45,718 nt of DNA from Ramlibacter aquaticus (lineage in GTDB: Bacteria > Pseudomonadota > Gammaproteobacteria > Burkholderiales > Burkholderiaceae_C): the NCBI RefSeq assembly GCF_015159745.1, contig NZ_JADDOJ010000029.1:1-45718 (forward strand). The letters run 5' to 3'. Positions 36,448 to 44,632 of the stretch are shown here, piece after piece. The notes below the pieces were generated by a model that was not told the origin of the DNA, searched no databases, and was given only the letters and a program-made list of their open reading frames with translations. Position numbers and translations under genes: made by a program. Numbering within the stretch: position 1 is the stretch's first letter; each line of letters starts with the position of its first letter.

Positions 36448-36981
36448 ATGAACAAGGCACTGACCGCACTCGCACTCTCCGCAACCCTCGCGCTCGGAGC
36501 TCACGCCCAGACGGCACCCGCTTACCCGGGCAGCTATGGCTGGGGGATGATGGGGCCCGGCATGATGGGCCCTGGTGGGTATGGCTGTTGCGGGATGGGC
36601 CCTGGGATGATGGGCCCGGGAAGCTATGGCTGGGGGATGATGGGGCCGGGCATGATGGGTCCCGGAAATTATGGCTGGGGCGCGATGGGGCCGGGCGCGA
36701 CCGGAGGGTGGCCCTCGGGTGTTACGTCGGACCAGCAGGCGAAGATTGCCCAGATCCAGAAGGAACTGCGGGCAAAGCAGTGGCCGCTCATGCAGCAGAT
36801 GCAGGAACTCACGTTGCAGTCCAACGGTAGCGCCGACGAGCAGACAGAGCGCAGGCTGTATGAAAGCCAGGCCACGCTGCAGCGGCAGATGTTCGACAAC
36901 ATGATCGAGGCGCGCAAGCGGACGGAAGCGGTTTTCACGCCGCAGCAGCGCGAGCAGATGCGTCTTGGGAGCTCGCGCTAG
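36448..36981 (+). CDS. Spy/CpxP-like periplasmic protein with Met/Gly repeats
   Basis: The 177-residue protein starts at ATG 36448 (GAAGGAGCATCGCT before it), with a signal peptide ending at AHA-Q. Residues 29-85 are built of MMGPG units, including two near-identical copies of SYGWGMMGPGMMGPG at 29-43 and 59-73 (30-residue period), with a CC at 47-48. The C-terminal half is helical: QQAKIAQIQKELRAKQWPLM and RRLYESQATLQRQMFDNMIE, then TPQQREQMR. This is like Spy/CpxP/ZraP chaperones with LTxxQ motifs. The Met runs should bind Cu+ or Ag+. A periplasmic copper buffer or chaperone is the best guess. It is followed closely by a SHOCT gene. Confidence 0.8.
   Translation: MNKALTALALSATLALGAHAQTAPAYPGSYGWGMMGPGMMGPGGYGCCGMGPGMMGPGSYGWGMMGPGMMGPGNYGWGAMGPGATGGWPSGVTSDQQAKIAQIQKELRAKQWPLMQQMQELTLQSNGSADEQTERRLYESQATLQRQMFDNMIEARKRTEAVFTPQQREQMRLGSSR
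36520..36676 (+). repeat. 90-bp-period coding repeat (MMGPG units)
   Basis: The DNA for AGCTATGGCTGGGGGATGAT and the following GGGGCC is repeated about 90 bp apart (near 36531 and 36621), with a third partial copy near 36668. High nucleotide identity points to recent duplication, so copy number may vary among strains. Confidence 0.75.
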
Positions 36982-36992
36982 GACCGGTGACC

Positions 36993-37217
36993 ATGTGGCA
37001 CATGTGGAGCTATGGCGGCCCGTGGGGCGGCTTCTTTTTGATGCATGCGCTCTGGTGGGTGCTCGTGATTGGCGGCGCGGTCGCCGTGATCCGGTACCTG
37101 GTGCGCGACCGGTCGGCTCCCGCGGAAAACGCCCTCGCCATCCTGCGTGAACGCTTCGCACGAGGCGAGATCGATGCAGCCGAATACGCCGACCGGCGCA
37201 AGCAGCTAAGCCAATAG
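36993..37217 (+). CDS. SHOCT-domain small membrane protein (second copy)
   Basis: The 74-residue protein starts at ATG 36993 (GTG 36987 is also possible) with an aromatic/Gly-rich N-terminus (MWHMWSYGGPWGG). One helix (LMHALWWVLVIGGAVAVIRYL) and the SHOCT motif ALAILRERFARGEIDAAEYADRR follow. It is clearly homologous to the protein at 27380-27601, but the two share only moderate identity, so this is not a recent duplication. It follows the Spy-like gene by 11 bp and is probably cotranscribed. Function is unknown. Confidence 0.85.
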   Translation: MWHMWSYGGPWGGFFLMHALWWVLVIGGAVAVIRYLVRDRSAPAENALAILRERFARGEIDAAEYADRRKQLSQ

Positions 37218-37320
37218 CGACTGCTGCACGTAGTCGCGGCAGAGGCTTTCGGGGATCACGGCGCGGAAACAAGCGGGCCGGAGTGCGCCGGGCACGTCGC
37301 GGCGCACGGGCAGTAGCCGC

Positions 37321-39249
37321 TCAGACCCGTGCCGCGCGCCGACCCGTCACCGCGTTCATCCAGAACCCGACCACCGCGATAACCAGCACGACGAACTGCG
37401 CGGCGATGGTTTGCTTCGAAGGGAAGATCCCGAGCACTTCCACCCGAGGAGCAGTGAACGGACTGGCCGCCACCCAACCTGCCTCCTGGAGACCCGCGAC
37501 GCCCTTGCCCACGAGCACCACGGCCAGCACCGCGACCAGGACCGAACTGATGGAAAAGAACTTCCCGATCGGCATGCGTGCGCTCGTACGAAGCAGCGCC
37601 CATGCGATCAGCCCGAGGAGGACCACGCCTGCGCCGAGTCCGCCAAGGAGCGCGGCGCCGCTGCCTTCCACCGCTAGGGCCGAGTAGAACAAGACCGTCT
37701 CGAACACTTCGCGGTAGACCGCGATGAATGCGAGCGCGAAGAGCGCCCAGGCGGAACGGCGCGTCATGGCAGCGGAGAGTTTGTCGTTCAGGTAGGCCTG
37801 CCAGCGCCCTGCGCTGCTTTTCTGGTGCATCCAAAGCCCCACGCCAAGCAAGACGATCGCCGCAAACACCGAAGAAACCCCCTCGGTGACTTCGCGGCTC
37901 GCCCCGCTGATGGCGATCACATACGTAGCGGCACCCCAGGTTGCGCCGCCGGCCGCGAGCGCAGTGATCCAGCCCGCATGCACGTATCGCGCGACATCAT
38001 GCCGCTGCGCCTTGCGTAGGAAAGCGATCATGCCCACCACGATCAGCAGCGCCTCGACGCCTTCGCGCAGCAGAATGGTGAGCGCCCCCAGGAAAGTCGT
38101 TCCCGGATCCGCGGCGCCGACGCTCAACTCGGTCTCGACGCGGGTGAACAGGCGCTCGAGGTCCTGCGCGGCAGCTTCCGCCTGTGCGACATCGCCAGCC
38201 GAAACCGCGGAGCGGTACTTGACCATGCCCTGCTCCACCTCGGTGAGCAGCTCCTTGTTCCGCGCCTGCAGCGCAGGCTCCAGCGGCTCGAAGCCGTCCA
38301 GGTATGCGGAGAGCGCCAGGCGCGTGGCACCTGCCTTGTCGCCGGCGCGCGCGGCGGCCAGGCTCTCCTGAAGGCGAGATCGCGTCAAGGCCAGGCCGCG
38401 GCCGCTGGCGGCACTCACCGCCTCGGGGTGGCTGCGCACGTACGCCGTCAGCGCGCGTGCCTCATCGTCTCCCAGCTTTCCGGCGATGCTGGCCTCCGTG
38501 TTCGTGGTCAACGCGTTGATGTCCGCGAACGCCTCCTTGGCGCGAGGATCTTCCCGCCAGGCCCTTGCGCCATCCTCAACCGCACTCTTGTCGTACGAGA
38601 GGGTGCCGACGTAGAAAGCGACGGCCCAGCGGTCCGCATCGGACAGTGTGGCAAATGCCGGCATGGCGGTGCCCGGCATGCCCTTGCTCGCGATCTGGTA
38701 AAGCGCCAGGAGACTGCGGGAACGCGCTCGTGCGTGGTCCGCGAAGGCCACCGGCTTGGGATCGAGCTTTGCGGCAAGGGGCCCATCCGATCGCCCGGTC
38801 GCACCGTGGCAGGCGGCGCATTGCTTCTGGTAGATAGCGGCGCCTAGCTTCAGGTCTGGGAGAGACTTCGGGGCGACGGGCACCGGATACGCAGCCAGCA
38901 GAAGGTCACTGGCATGACGAGCAAGCCGCCCGACTTCCGCGGCGTCCGCCTTGCGCACCACCGCCTCTCGCAGCGCCGACACGGCGCCGACCACCGGTTC
39001 GCGCGCGCTGCCCTGAGGCAAGGCCTGCGCCTGCTTCAGCGCGTTGTTCGCGAATTCCTGCATCTCTTCGTACTCGGAGGCGCGGGTGACCGCACCGCCG
39101 GACACGGCGCCGCCGTAATCGACCCCCACGTAGTCCAGAAGCTGCCAGAGCTGACGCACCGAGGCCTCGTCGGCGGCTGTGGCGGCGAGCGAAACGGAGC
39201 CGACGCACAGCATGAGGCTGGCGACAAGGAGGCGGTAGAGGCGTTGCAT
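37321..39249 (-). CDS. Cytochrome c-FTR1 fusion iron permease
   Basis: From ATG 39249 (MQRLYRLLV, signal peptide ending near AAT) the protein has 642 residues. A helical periplasmic region is followed by a c-type cytochrome domain with CAACH (144-148) and axial Met in GTAMPAF. A second helical region (about 280-380) leads into a seven-helix FTR1 permease with two REXXE motifs, REGVE (395-399) and REVFE (513-517). Those Glu residues carry iron in Ftr1/EfeU. The heme domain could set the iron redox state for uptake; that is inference. An upstream ATG at 39276 overlaps the Fur-like site. The gene is convergent with the SHOCT gene. Confidence 0.88.
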   Translation of the reverse strand: MQRLYRLLVASLMLCVGSVSLAATAADEASVRQLWQLLDYVGVDYGGAVSGGAVTRASEYEEMQEFANNALKQAQALPQGSAREPVVGAVSALREAVVRKADAAEVGRLARHASDLLLAAYPVPVAPKSLPDLKLGAAIYQKQCAACHGATGRSDGPLAAKLDPKPVAFADHARARSRSLLALYQIASKGMPGTAMPAFATLSDADRWAVAFYVGTLSYDKSAVEDGARAWREDPRAKEAFADINALTTNTEASIAGKLGDDEARALTAYVRSHPEAVSAASGRGLALTRSRLQESLAAARAGDKAGATRLALSAYLDGFEPLEPALQARNKELLTEVEQGMVKYRSAVSAGDVAQAEAAAQDLERLFTRVETELSVGAADPGTTFLGALTILLREGVEALLIVVGMIAFLRKAQRHDVARYVHAGWITALAAGGATWGAATYVIAISGASREVTEGVSSVFAAIVLLGVGLWMHQKSSAGRWQAYLNDKLSAAMTRRSAWALFALAFIAVYREVFETVLFYSALAVEGSGAALLGGLGAGVVLLGLIAWALLRTSARMPIGKFFSISSVLVAVLAVVLVGKGVAGLQEAGWVAASPFTAPRVEVLGIFPSKQTIAAQFVVLVIAVVGFWMNAVTGRRAARV

Positions 39250-39251
39250 TT

Positions 39252-39280
39252 GACAATGATTCTCGTTCCGGTTCATTGTA
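39252..39280 (-). promoter_or_regulatory. Fur-box-like site and -10 before the FTR1 gene
   Basis: On the minus strand the 19 bases 39270-39252 contain AATCATT and GTC and agree with the Fur consensus at about 13 of 19 positions. A -10-like TACAAT (39280-39275) is just upstream. The site reaches almost to ATG 39249, so bound Fur would block initiation. This suits iron-repressed uptake. Confidence 0.6.
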
Positions 39281-39372
39281 ACCACCGTTTTGGCGCCAAA
39301 ATCCCGCGATGGGCCGAGGGCTGATCAGGCGCCCGGCCGTTCTCCCGAAACACCGGTCGGAAGGCAAAGCGG

Positions 39373-40188
39373 ATGGCCATGGATCCCAAAAGGATTGCAG
39401 CGGAGCTAGGCGTCGCTCCATTTTTCGATGCGGCAGCAGAAGCCGGCCGCAGAGTGAGCTTCTTGAGCGACTACCTGCGCGCGACTGGTATGCAGGCGCT
39501 CGTGCTGGGCATCAGCGGCGGCGTGGACTCCACAACGGCGGGGCGCCTGTGCCAACTTGCCGTCGAACGGCTCCGGATCGAAGGCCTGCCGGCGCGCTTC
39601 ATCGCCCTGCGCCTGCCCTACGGAACGCAGCTGGACGAGACCGACGCGCAGGCCGCACTTCGGTTCATCCAGGCCGACGAGGAGCTGACTGTGGATATTC
39701 GGCCTGCGGCGGACGCCATGCTGGCCGCCTTGCACGGCTCGCGTTTCGGCTTCGCCAGCCAGGAGCAGGAAGACTTCGTGCTGGGCAACATCAAGGCCCG
39801 ACAACGCATGATCGCCCAGTACGCCGTTGCCGGAGCGCGGCGGGGGCTCGTCGTCGGCACCGACCATGCGGCCGAGGCGGTGATGGGGTTCTTCACCAAG
39901 TTCGGAGACGGCGCATGCGACGTGGCGCCCCTCACCGGCCTCACGAAGCGGCGCGTGCGTGCCGTCGCGCGCTGCCTAGGCGCACCCGCAGCGCTGGTCG
40001 ACAAGGTCCCCACAGCGGACCTGGAGTCCCTGCGGCCGCAACTGCCCGACGAGGCTGCCTACGGCGTCACCTACGAGGAGATCGACGACTTCCTGGAAGG
40101 GAAGCCGACCAGCGCGCACGCGGTCGGTGTCATTGAAAGGTTCTACACAACCAGCCGCCACAAAAGGGCTTTGCCGGCGCATCCTTGA
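39373..40188 (+). CDS. nadE: NAD synthetase, ammonia-dependent (NadE)
   Basis: The 271-residue protein is a single NAD synthetase domain with the P-loop SGGVDST (48-54), [11 protein letters not shown], the intermediate-binding [16 protein letters not shown], and [23 protein letters not shown] followed by [10 protein letters not shown]. It lacks the glutaminase domain, so ammonia is the nitrogen donor for converting nicotinate adenine dinucleotide to NAD+. The start is ATG 39373 (GGAAGG upstream). Its presence between an iron permease and a metal ATPase is odd. It may be an accessory copy backing up a metal-sensitive enzyme; that is inference. Confidence 0.9.
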   Translation: MAMDPKRIAAELGVAPFFDAAAEAGRRVSFLSDYLRATGMQALVLGISGGVDSTTAGRLCQLAVERLRIEGLPARFIALRLPYGTQLDETDAQAALRFIQADEELTVDIRPAADAMLAALHGSRFGFASQEQEDFVLGNIKARQRMIAQYAVAGARRGLVVGTDHAAEAVMGFFTKFGDGACDVAPLTGLTKRRVRAVARCLGAPAALVDKVPTADLESLRPQLPDEAAYGVTYEEIDDFLEGKPTSAHAVGVIERFYTTSRHKRALPAHP

Positions 40189-40199
40189 ACTCGCACCGC

Positions 40200-40234
40200 T
40201 TGACCTTGAAGCGACTTCAAGGTGTACCTTGAAG
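40200..40234 (+). promoter_or_regulatory. MerR-type promoter/operator of the five-domain ATPase
   Basis: -35 TTGACC (40200-40205) and -10 TACCTT (40225-40230) are separated by 19 bp. The spacer region is a perfect dyad (40203-40223) with arms ACCTTGAAG and CTTCAAGGT around CGA. A third half-site ACCTTGAAG follows at 40226-40234. This matches the promoter at 20770-20800, although no merR gene is adjacent here. The ATPase ATG is at 40260. Confidence 0.85.
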
Positions 40235-40259
40235 TCATCGAGAGAAAACAAGGTCAGCA

Positions 40260-43200
40260 ATGAACACGGACAACAAGGTTTCTTGCGGCACGGCCGCCTG
40301 CGAATCGCTGAAGGAGCGGCCATTGGTCGGAGCCGCGCGCCCCCTCTCCACGACCGTCTTCTACATCGAGAAGATGGACTGCCCGAGCGAGGAAAGGCAG
40401 ATCCGGCAAAGGCTGGGAGCCATCGACGGTGTCGAGTCCCTGCACTTTGACCTGCAGGCGCACAACCTCGCGGTCGAGCACCGCCTACCCAGCCTGGAGC
40501 CGGTAACCACCGCACTCTCGGAGTTGGGCCTGCCCGCCGTGCCGGCGCGCGGCGGCTTCACGCGCACGGACATGTTCCACGTTCCGAAGATGGACTGTCG
40601 GAACGAGGAGCGCCAGATCCGGGAGTGCCTCGGTGCGATCCCGGCGATCGGTGAACTGGAGTTCGACCTGCCGCAGCGACTCCTCACCGTCCACCACAAC
40701 CTAGCCGATACCCAGCAAATCACCGGTGCACTCGCGGCGCTCGGCATGCCCGCGGCGGAGGCGCTGCCGGCGACTGCTCCGCACCGTACGCGCCTGCGGG
40801 TGCCGAAGATGGACTGCCGCAACGAGGAGCGCGAGATCCGTGAACGGCTCGGCGCCATGTCGGGTGTCTGGGACCTTGAATTCGATCTCCAGAACCGGCT
40901 GCTGACCGTGCAGCACGAAGGTCCCTTGCAGCAAATCACCGATGCGCTGGCCGCATTGGGCATGCCCGCCGAAGTGGAACCACAAGGCTCGGGCTTCTCG
41001 ACTGGGCCCTCGACGCCTGGTCCGTCGCGAGCTGGGACCGTCCTGCCTTCTCCTGAACCAGCAACCAGTTCCGCTGCCCCATCTGCATTGCCGGCCGCAG
41101 CCCAGTCGGCGACTTTCCGCATCGACAAGATGGATTGCCCGACGGAGGAAGCGTTGATCCGCAAGCGGTTGGAGGGGATGTCCGGCGTGGGCGGGCTCGA
41201 CTTCAACCTGATGCAGCACAAGCTGACGGTGCAGCACAGCCTGACGTCGACCGAGCCGATCGTGGCCGCATTGCGGTCCATCGGCTTGCCGCCCGCGGGA
41301 GCGGAGGGCACGTCAGGACGGCGCACGGTCTACCGCATCGAGAACATGGATTGCCCGACGGAAGAAGCGTTGATCCGCGACAAGCTCCAGAACATGGAAG
41401 GCGTGCAGAAGCTCGACTTCAACCTGATGCAGCGCAAGCTGACCGTGACGCACACCGTGCCGCCAACGGCGGTCGAACAGGCCTTGCATGCGATTGGCAT
41501 GAGGGCAGTGGTGGACAGCGGCTCCCCCCACGAAGAAGAGGTGCGCGAGCGCCCTGCGGTGACGCGCCGCCAGTGGGCCCTCATGGCGGTGGCCGGCCTC
41601 AGTGCCGCAGCTGCCGAAGCGGTGGCGTTCACCATCGGCCAGGACCGCGCGTGGCCCGTCCTGGTGCTGGCCATCGTCTCCATCATCACGGGCGGCTGGC
41701 CCACCTACAAGAAGGGATGGCTGGCGCTCAGGAGCGGGATCCTGAACATGAACGCGCTGATGTCGATCGCCGTCACGGGGGCGATTCTCATCGGGCAGTG
41801 GCCGGAGGCGGCGATGGTCATGTTCCTGTTCGCCCTTGCCGAAATCATCGAGGTGCTCTCGCTGGACCGCGCTCGCAATGCGATTCGCGGCCTGCTGGCG
41901 ATGGCGCCTGAACTGGCCACCGTGCAGCAGCCGGATGGCAGATGGCAGGAGGTGCCCGCCAGGAGTGTCGCCGTCGGCCAATTGGTGCGCATCCGCCCCG
42001 GCGAGAAGATTCCGCTGGATGGCGTGCTGGTGAGCGGGCAATCTGCGGTGAACCAGGCGCCGATCACCGGCGAAAGCATCCCAGTGGCCAAGGCCCCCGG
42101 CGACCCGGTCTTCGCAGGCACCTTGAACGAGACCGGCTCCTTCGAGTACCGCGTCAATGCCGAAGCCACGCATTCCACGCTGGCGCGCATCATCAAGGCG
42201 GTGGAGGAGGCCCAGGGCAGCCGCGCACCGACGCAGCGCTTCGTCGACCAGTTTGCGCGCATCTACACGCCCGCTGTGTTCGCCTTTGCGTTGGCTGTGG
42301 CCGTGCTTCCGCCGCTGCTGGCGGGCGGCGCGTGGATGGACTGGATCTACAAGGCGCTCGTGCTGCTGGTCATCGCCTGCCCTTGCGCGCTCGTGATTTC
42401 CACGCCTGTTACTGTGGTGAGCGGCCTGGCCACTGCGGCCCGACGCGGCATCCTGATCAAGGGCGGCGCCTACCTGGAACAGGGCCGACTACTCAAGGCG
42501 CTTGCACTGGACAAGACCGGCACAATCACGCAAGGCCGCCCGGTCGTGACCGATGTCGTGGAGCTCGATGCCGCCAGCGACGCCTTGCGCCTGGCCGCCA
42601 GCCTGGCCGTGCGCTCCGACCACCCCGTATCCGGCGCCGTCGCCGCCTACTGGCACCAGCAGCACGGGAGCGAAACGCTTCTGGAGGTGGACGCCTTCGA
42701 AGCGATCACGGGCCGAGGCGTCAACGGGCGCATCGGCGGACTCTGGTATTTCCTCGGGAACCGGCGGCTGCTGCAGGAACTGCGGATTGCCAGTCCGCAG
42801 GCCGAAGCCGCATTGAAGCAGCTGGAAGACGCGGGCAAGACCGCGATCGTCCTCGCCGGCGAAGGCAGTGCGCTGGCCGTTGTCGGCGTGGCCGACACGG
42901 TCCGCGAAACCAGCCGCGACGCCATCGCCCAGCTCCACGCGCTGGGCGTGCAGACGCTCATGCTCACCGGCGACAACCAGCAGACGGCCAGCGCGATCGG
43001 GCGCAACGTCGGCATTGACGACGCGCGGGGCGGGCTCCTGCCCGAGGACAAGCTGAAAGCCGTGGAAGAAGCGATCGGGCGCTACCGGACGGTGGGCATG
43101 GTCGGCGACGGCATCAATGACGCGCCTGCGCTCGCCAAGGCCAACATCGGCTTCGCCATGGGCGCAGCCGGCACGGATACCGCCATCGAAACGGCGGACG

Positions 43201-43433
43201 TGGCCCTCATGGACGACGACCTGCGCAAGGTCCCGCAGTTCATCCGACTGAGCCGCCGCACCGGCGCCATCCTGAAACAGAACATCGTGCTGGCACTCGG
43301 GATCAAGGTGGTGTTCTTCGCGCTGGCACTGCTCGGAATGGCGACGCTGTGGATGGCGGTGTTCGCAGACATGGGCGCGAGCCTGCTGGTGGTCTTCAAC
43401 GGCTTGCGCCTGTTGAAGTCGCGCACGGCCTGA
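40260..43433 (+). CDS. cadA: P1B-2 ATPase with five tandem N-terminal metal-binding domains
   Basis: The 1057-residue protein starts at ATG 40260. Its first 420 residues contain five HMA-like domains. Each has MDC followed by P/R, one residue and EE, with Cys at 41, 113, 187, 293 and 365. Domains 2-3 (VPKMDCRNEER) and 4-5 (MDCPTEEALIR) form two similar pairs; a Pro/Ser/Ala-rich linker (245-285) separates domains 3 and 4. None has the second Cys of CxxC. The core has TGES, CPCALVIS, DKTGT, GDGINDAP and DMGASLLVVFNG, as in Zn/Cd/Pb exporters. P1B-2 pumps normally have one or two such domains. It follows nadE by 71 bp under its own MerR-type promoter. Confidence 0.93.
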   Translation: MNTDNKVSCGTAACESLKERPLVGAARPLSTTVFYIEKMDCPSEERQIRQRLGAIDGVESLHFDLQAHNLAVEHRLPSLEPVTTALSELGLPAVPARGGFTRTDMFHVPKMDCRNEERQIRECLGAIPAIGELEFDLPQRLLTVHHNLADTQQITGALAALGMPAAEALPATAPHRTRLRVPKMDCRNEEREIRERLGAMSGVWDLEFDLQNRLLTVQHEGPLQQITDALAALGMPAEVEPQGSGFSTGPSTPGPSRAGTVLPSPEPATSSAAPSALPAAAQSATFRIDKMDCPTEEALIRKRLEGMSGVGGLDFNLMQHKLTVQHSLTSTEPIVAALRSIGLPPAGAEGTSGRRTVYRIENMDCPTEEALIRDKLQNMEGVQKLDFNLMQRKLTVTHTVPPTAVEQALHAIGMRAVVDSGSPHEEEVRERPAVTRRQWALMAVAGLSAAAAEAVAFTIGQDRAWPVLVLAIVSIITGGWPTYKKGWLALRSGILNMNALMSIAVTGAILIGQWPEAAMVMFLFALAEIIEVLSLDRARNAIRGLLAMAPELATVQQPDGRWQEVPARSVAVGQLVRIRPGEKIPLDGVLVSGQSAVNQAPITGESIPVAKAPGDPVFAGTLNETGSFEYRVNAEATHSTLARIIKAVEEAQGSRAPTQRFVDQFARIYTPAVFAFALAVAVLPPLLAGGAWMDWIYKALVLLVIACPCALVISTPVTVVSGLATAARRGILIKGGAYLEQGRLLKALALDKTGTITQGRPVVTDVVELDAASDALRLAASLAVRSDHPVSGAVAAYWHQQHGSETLLEVDAFEAITGRGVNGRIGGLWYFLGNRRLLQELRIASPQAEAALKQLEDAGKTAIVLAGEGSALAVVGVADTVRETSRDAIAQLHALGVQTLMLTGDNQQTASAIGRNVGIDDARGGLLPEDKLKAVEEAIGRYRTVGMVGDGINDAPALAKANIGFAMGAAGTDTAIETADVALMDDDLRKVPQFIRLSRRTGAILKQNIVLALGIKVVFFALALLGMATLWMAVFADMGASLLVVFNGLRLLKSRTA

Positions 43434-43439
43434 GCCCGA

Positions 43440-44063
43440 ATGCAGATGATTCCAGCAACCGCCGAGTGGGCGCGCCACTGGCTGTATGACTGGGGAGGCG
43501 CGAACGTGTCGGTCCTCCTCTCTGTGAACCGGAACCTGGCGCCGCAGTGGCGCTGGGCCGCGCAACTGGTCTCCGCCCTCGGCAGCTACTGGGGGGCGCC
43601 CGCCATGCTCGCCCTACTCTGGTTGTTTTCGCGCCGCCCCTCGGTTGATCTGGACGCTCCTGCGCGACTCGCACCATGGACGTTCCTGGTCGCCTTCGCC
43701 CTCGCGTTCGCGCTTGCCGCAGTGCTGAAACCCGCGCTGGCCTTCCCCCGTCCCGCCGTGGCGCTCGGGCCTGGAGTGATACGGGCGCTCGGCGCGCCGG
43801 ACAGCCAATACAGCCTGCCGAGCGGGCACGCCACTTACGCCGCGGTAGTCGCGGGAACCTTGTGGCCACTCGTTCGGCGCCCTTTGCGCCTGTTGCTGGT
43901 GCTTGCGGCGATCGCGGTCGGCTGGTCACGCGTCGCGTTGGGAGCGCATTTTCCCGCGGACGTGCTCTGGGGCTGGGCCCTTGGCGCTGCCAGCGCAGCC
44001 ATGGCAGCGCCGGTGGTGCGCAGGTTCCATCGCTGGCCAGGAGACACGGAGCGCACGCCGTGA
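43440..44063 (+). CDS. PAP2-family membrane phosphatase
   Basis: The 207-residue membrane protein has the three-part acid phosphatase signature: KPALAFPRP (C1), PSGHA (C2) and SRVALGAHFPADVLWG (C3). About six helices surround the motifs. Members dephosphorylate lipid phosphates such as phosphatidic acid or undecaprenyl pyrophosphate at the periplasmic face. PbrB-type undecaprenyl pyrophosphatases work with PbrA to release phosphate for trapping lead outside the cytosol. A PAP2 gene 6 bp after a P1B-2 ATPase fits that pairing. It is therefore probably cotranscribed with the ATPase. It overlaps the TRAP gene by GTGA. Confidence 0.85.
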   Translation: MQMIPATAEWARHWLYDWGGANVSVLLSVNRNLAPQWRWAAQLVSALGSYWGAPAMLALLWLFSRRPSVDLDAPARLAPWTFLVAFALAFALAAVLKPALAFPRPAVALGPGVIRALGAPDSQYSLPSGHATYAAVVAGTLWPLVRRPLRLLLVLAAIAVGWSRVALGAHFPADVLWGWALGAASAAMAAPVVRRFHRWPGDTERTP

Positions 44064-44632
44064 GCCCACGGATGCGCACTGCGTTGGCGGGTGCAGCGGC
44101 GATCGATCGAGCCAATCGGTGGCTTGCGGCTGTCGTCCAATGGGGCTTGTTGGCCAACGCGGTCCTGATCGCCGGTAACGCGCTCTCGCGCAAGTTCCTC
44201 GGCGTCGCTTCCTCGCAGATGTACGACGTGCAGCCTCATTTCTTCGCCGCTGCCGTCTTCCTGATGGCGGCCTATACGCTGCAGCGTGACGAGCACGTCC
44301 GCATTGACGTGTTTTCCGGATTTCTCGGCGAGCGGGGGCTTGCATGGCTTGACCTCGGTGGCATCTGCCTGGTGCTGCTACCCCTGTGCGTCGTCGCTGT
44401 CTGGGTCACCTGGCCCGATTTCCTGCACTCCTACCTCACGGGCGAGACTCGCGGTAGCCGCGAGAGCCTGAGCGAATTCCCGGCCTGGATCATGAAAGCG
44501 ACGATCACCCTCGGGTTCCTTTCGCTCGGCGCCCAGGCCGTGGCCGAGGCGATTCGCTGCGTCGCGTTCCTGGTCGGTGCCTCCCCCTCGCGCAGACCCG
44601 CAGCGGCACCGCAAGCCGACACCCTCGCATGA
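44060..44632 (+). CDS. dctQ: TRAP transporter small permease (DctQ)
   Basis: The 190-residue protein starts at GTG 44060, overlapping the PAP2 stop (ATG 44072 is an alternative). It has four helices, with the DctQ signature in VLIAGNALSRKF and the EHVRIDVF region (LQRDEHVRIDVFSGFLG). DctQ pairs with DctM to form a sodium-driven uptake system for organic acids fed by a periplasmic binding protein. No binding-protein gene is present in the window. The dctM start overlaps its stop by ATGA. Confidence 0.85.
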   Translation: MSPRMRTALAGAAAIDRANRWLAAVVQWGLLANAVLIAGNALSRKFLGVASSQMYDVQPHFFAAAVFLMAAYTLQRDEHVRIDVFSGFLGERGLAWLDLGGICLVLLPLCVVAVWVTWPDFLHSYLTGETRGSRESLSEFPAWIMKATITLGFLSLGAQAVAEAIRCVAFLVGASPSRRPAAAPQADTLA

